A stretch of 64,000 nucleotides of DNA from the NCBI GenBank assembly GCA_034190875.2, contig CM067345.1, positions 27,061,019 through 27,125,018 of the forward strand, written 5' to 3'. Position 1 is the first letter of the stretch. The number at the start of each line of letters is the position of its first letter. A program made the position numbers and the translations under genes. Positions 61,651 to 64,000 of the stretch are shown here, in pieces. This stretch comes from Urechis unicinctus. Lineage: Eukaryota; Annelida; Polychaeta; Xenopneusta; Urechidae. The notes beneath the pieces are model-generated. The model did not search any database. It saw only the letters and a program-made list of their open reading frames with translations, and was not told the DNA's origin.

Positions 61651-62430
61651 AAATGACAATAGTACGAGCGTGCGTTTGGCAAACAATGTCCTCGAATTCA
61701 TTAAGACGTGCACTGTTTTTTTGGCAACGTAACACCCTAGGAAAGTGTCCCTCCTTTGATGCTGTTTCTTTATTGGCCAAATGGATGCAAGATCCCCATG
61801 CGGGTAACACTACTCGCCACCCACCTAACGTGTTATTCGATTTGCTACCTATGTGCTCCGTCGTATATTGGTTCAGCAAATATTCCATATATGCACACAC
61901 AATTTTGTGAAGGTCTTATTTGTCCTTCAGCGGTAAGAAAGTACGGCAGCGTAGGCTCAGATCAAATGAAGTGTAAGATTCTCCGCGTGCTGTTTGCTAC
62001 CGGTTACAACGACTGTTCTTTGGGATACTTTACAACAAAAACAAAGCAATGAACTCATTTATATATATACACATAATGCATATACAGTTTTATAATTTGC
62101 TCAAAATACAATACTGTTTTGTGGTGATCAAAATCACTAATGAGTCTGCGACGGGGTATCGAGTTTTTGATGTGCTGCTCAAGGGCGATTACAGCATCGA
62201 ATCAATCAATAATGGATCGTCATTCTAGCATTCAACCAATCAGCAATTGAAACGTCGAATCATTCATGAAACGATATTAATCTAATAATCTGTCGATCTG
62301 CATCGGTTCATCAATCGATTGGTCAATCAATAACCCAGACAATCAAAATACCAGATGATCTTGGGTCATGCAATCGATGGAGCACCAACACGAGCAGCCT
62401 TAACTCTCCGCATGGTGATATTGTTATTAT
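61651..62430. other. Intergenic, no gene seen
   Basis: No supported coding or structural feature; a mild AATCAATC-type low complexity lies near 62195-62345. Confidence 0.5.
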
Positions 62431-62436
62431 CACAAA

Positions 62437-62637
62437 TCACCTTACTAACTTACCTGCATAATCACCATGCTTACTTACCTGCATAATCACCATACTAACT
62501 TACCTGCATAATCACCATACTAACGTACCTGCATAATCACCATTCTAACTTACGTACATAATCATCATATTCACTTACCTGCATAATCACCATACTAACT
62601 TACCTGCTTAATCACAATACTAACTTACCTGCATAAC
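62437..62637 (+). repeat. Tandem repeat, 25-bp unit, about 8 copies
   Basis: Units CATAATCACCATACTAACTT then ACCTG, with a few substitutions. Confidence 0.94.
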
Positions 62638-62639
62638 TG

Positions 62640-63414
62640 ATGTCCAATCAAGCACAGAACTTCACCCTAAGTAGCATATACTACCTGCGTTCAATAGCAT
62701 TCCCTAATCGGTGTGAATCGATGATCGCAATGTTCTGCAGCCGTTGTATGGAAATCGTCGTCTCGTCTAATGGTGGTTTTGCTTGGATCCACTTGCTTAG
62801 TTAACTTGGTATGAAAGTGTGGCCATCAGACTCTAACCAAGCCACGATTGCAGAATGTAATCTCTTACAAGAGCGTTATCCTAGACGGATTATCCTGGCC
62901 ACATTATTCTAATGATATGAATTCCAAACAGTGTACGAGCTCGATGGAGAAAAGTAATCATGCGGTCGTATTTCCCAGACAACGAAATTGTCCATTTAGT
63001 GCACAGCGACTTGTATGGCACTCTCCATTGTATAAGGCATGAATAATATGAGAAGGATTTTATGTTTGCATAATTTGTTTGTAATGTAGTTTTTGTGTTT
63101 TGCCCATGATTGGTCTGCATTATCTGCTTGTAATGCATTGCTATTGTTGTGTCGAATGTGATTTATCTTTGTAGTCCCCATATTGGTCGTGGATGACTTG
63201 AACAGCAATGCTAACATCAGATCCCTATCAACGTTTTGGAAATCACATGGTCATCAAAAGTGATGAATGCATGTCATGTGTTTAGCATTTTATTGCAAAT
63301 ATAGCTGTCTTAGCGCATATTTACCCAGGGTCTTTTTTTTAACACACTATATGCATATATTATTATTAATTATAAGTATATCATGCCAGTTAATCAATTT
63401 GGTCGGATGATATT
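62640..63414. other. Intergenic, no gene seen
   Basis: Short open frames on both strands only; no recognisable motif. Confidence 0.5.
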
Positions 63415-63662
63415 TACTCAGTGTTAGGGATGGTAATAAGATGTTAATATAGCGTTAGAGATGGTAATAAGATGTTAAAATAGTGTTAGAGATGGTAATA
63501 AGATGTTAACATAGTGTTAGAGATGGTAATAAGATGTTAACATAGTGTTAGAGATGGTAATAAGATGTTAACATAGTGTTAGAGATGGTAATAAGATGTT
63601 AACATAGTGTTAGAGATGGTAATAAGATGTTAACATAGTGTTAGAGATGGTAATAAGATGAT
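63415..63662 (+). repeat. Tandem repeat, 31-bp unit, about 8 copies
   Basis: Units TTAGAGATGGTAATAAGATG then TTAACATAGTG, the inner copies almost identical. Confidence 0.96.
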
Positions 63663-64000
63663 CATTGTAGTGAGGCGGAAATGTATAGCTGATGAAACAA
63701 TTTGTAAATAATAATTGACAAAAATATACGATTCGCGCACCTGTACAATTTTTCGTTTTTATTCCCATTTCACTATATACATATATATGAGAATATAACT
63801 TCTGACCTATCATCATAATATGAATGTTTTTCGGTTCAAAACACTTGCGGCCATATCATGTTCGTTCATTTTCTGTTATCTGCTGGGGCGTGCGACTCTC
63901 GCTTAAATTGTAAACAAAAAGGATTTACTGGCTATGAGGGTGATCAATCAACAGAGGCAATCATGCAACATACAACATATTGTACAATCGTTTGGTTCAG
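63663..64000. other. Window end, no feature seen
   Basis: AT-rich sequence with no supported gene, repeat or signal. Confidence 0.5.

Noticed and set aside
61043-61900. 285-codon minus-strand frame, Cys/His/Leu-rich
   Set aside because: It derives from the 28-base satellite. The apparent zinc-finger-like Cys and His spacing comes from the DNA repeat and does not follow the C2H2 pattern.

Overview
This is a 64 kb window of animal (metazoan) nuclear DNA with intron-split genes and GT-AG splice sites. It also holds a very high load of minisatellites and degraded transposons. The short exons, compact introns full of tandem repeats, a divergent CPT1-like gene, a SnoaL-like secreted protein and an adenosine-receptor-like GPCR fit an invertebrate deuterostome. 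My best guess is a lancelet (Branchiostoma). That is inference from gene style, not a database result.

Layout, left to right. (1) 1748-9707, plus strand: a complete 16-exon gene for CCT8, the theta subunit of the TRiC/CCT chaperonin (545 aa). Intron 12 holds a piggyBac-like transposon remnant that landed inside a minisatellite. (2) 11015-13190, minus strand: a two-exon gene for an unrecognised basic, partly coiled-coil protein, with one apparent 1-base frameshift. (3) 14.9-15.5 kb: a non-LTR reverse-transcriptase fragment broken by an inverted copy of its own flank. A 42-bp minisatellite follows. (4) 17271-30015, plus strand: a 19-exon carnitine palmitoyltransferase 1-like gene (726 aa). Its introns carry at least seven tandem arrays and pieces of inverted-repeat transposons. 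(5) 32315-35570, plus strand: a five-exon gene for an unrecognised single-pass membrane protein (434 aa) with a long cytoplasmic tail ending in a PDZ-ligand-like motif. (6) 35.6-42.3 kb: minisatellites of 25, 30 and 37 bp, degraded coding-like scraps and dinucleotide runs. (7) 42675-45032, plus strand: a five-exon gene for a small secreted SnoaL/NTF2-fold protein. Its TATA promoter and leader are duplicated in inverted orientation at 46021-46276. (8) 49657-50835, minus strand: a class A GPCR most like adenosine receptors. (9) 51.8-56.6 kb: a 4.8 kb array of a 43-bp unit. (10) 56.6-64 kb: no convincing gene, several more tandem arrays and a tRNA-derived SINE-like fragment.

The genes do not form a pathway. 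They are unrelated housekeeping, metabolic, membrane and signalling genes placed side by side. The most unusual theme is repeat biology. Several minisatellites appear to have grown out of splice junctions (CPT1-like donor 15; CCT8 acceptors of exons 13 and 15), so arrays of splice-site-like sequences sit next to the real sites. A duplicated inverted promoter also faces the SnoaL-like gene from downstream.

All exon boundaries below were read by hand from reading frame, splice consensus and protein-family similarity recalled from knowledge. No alignment or transcript was available.
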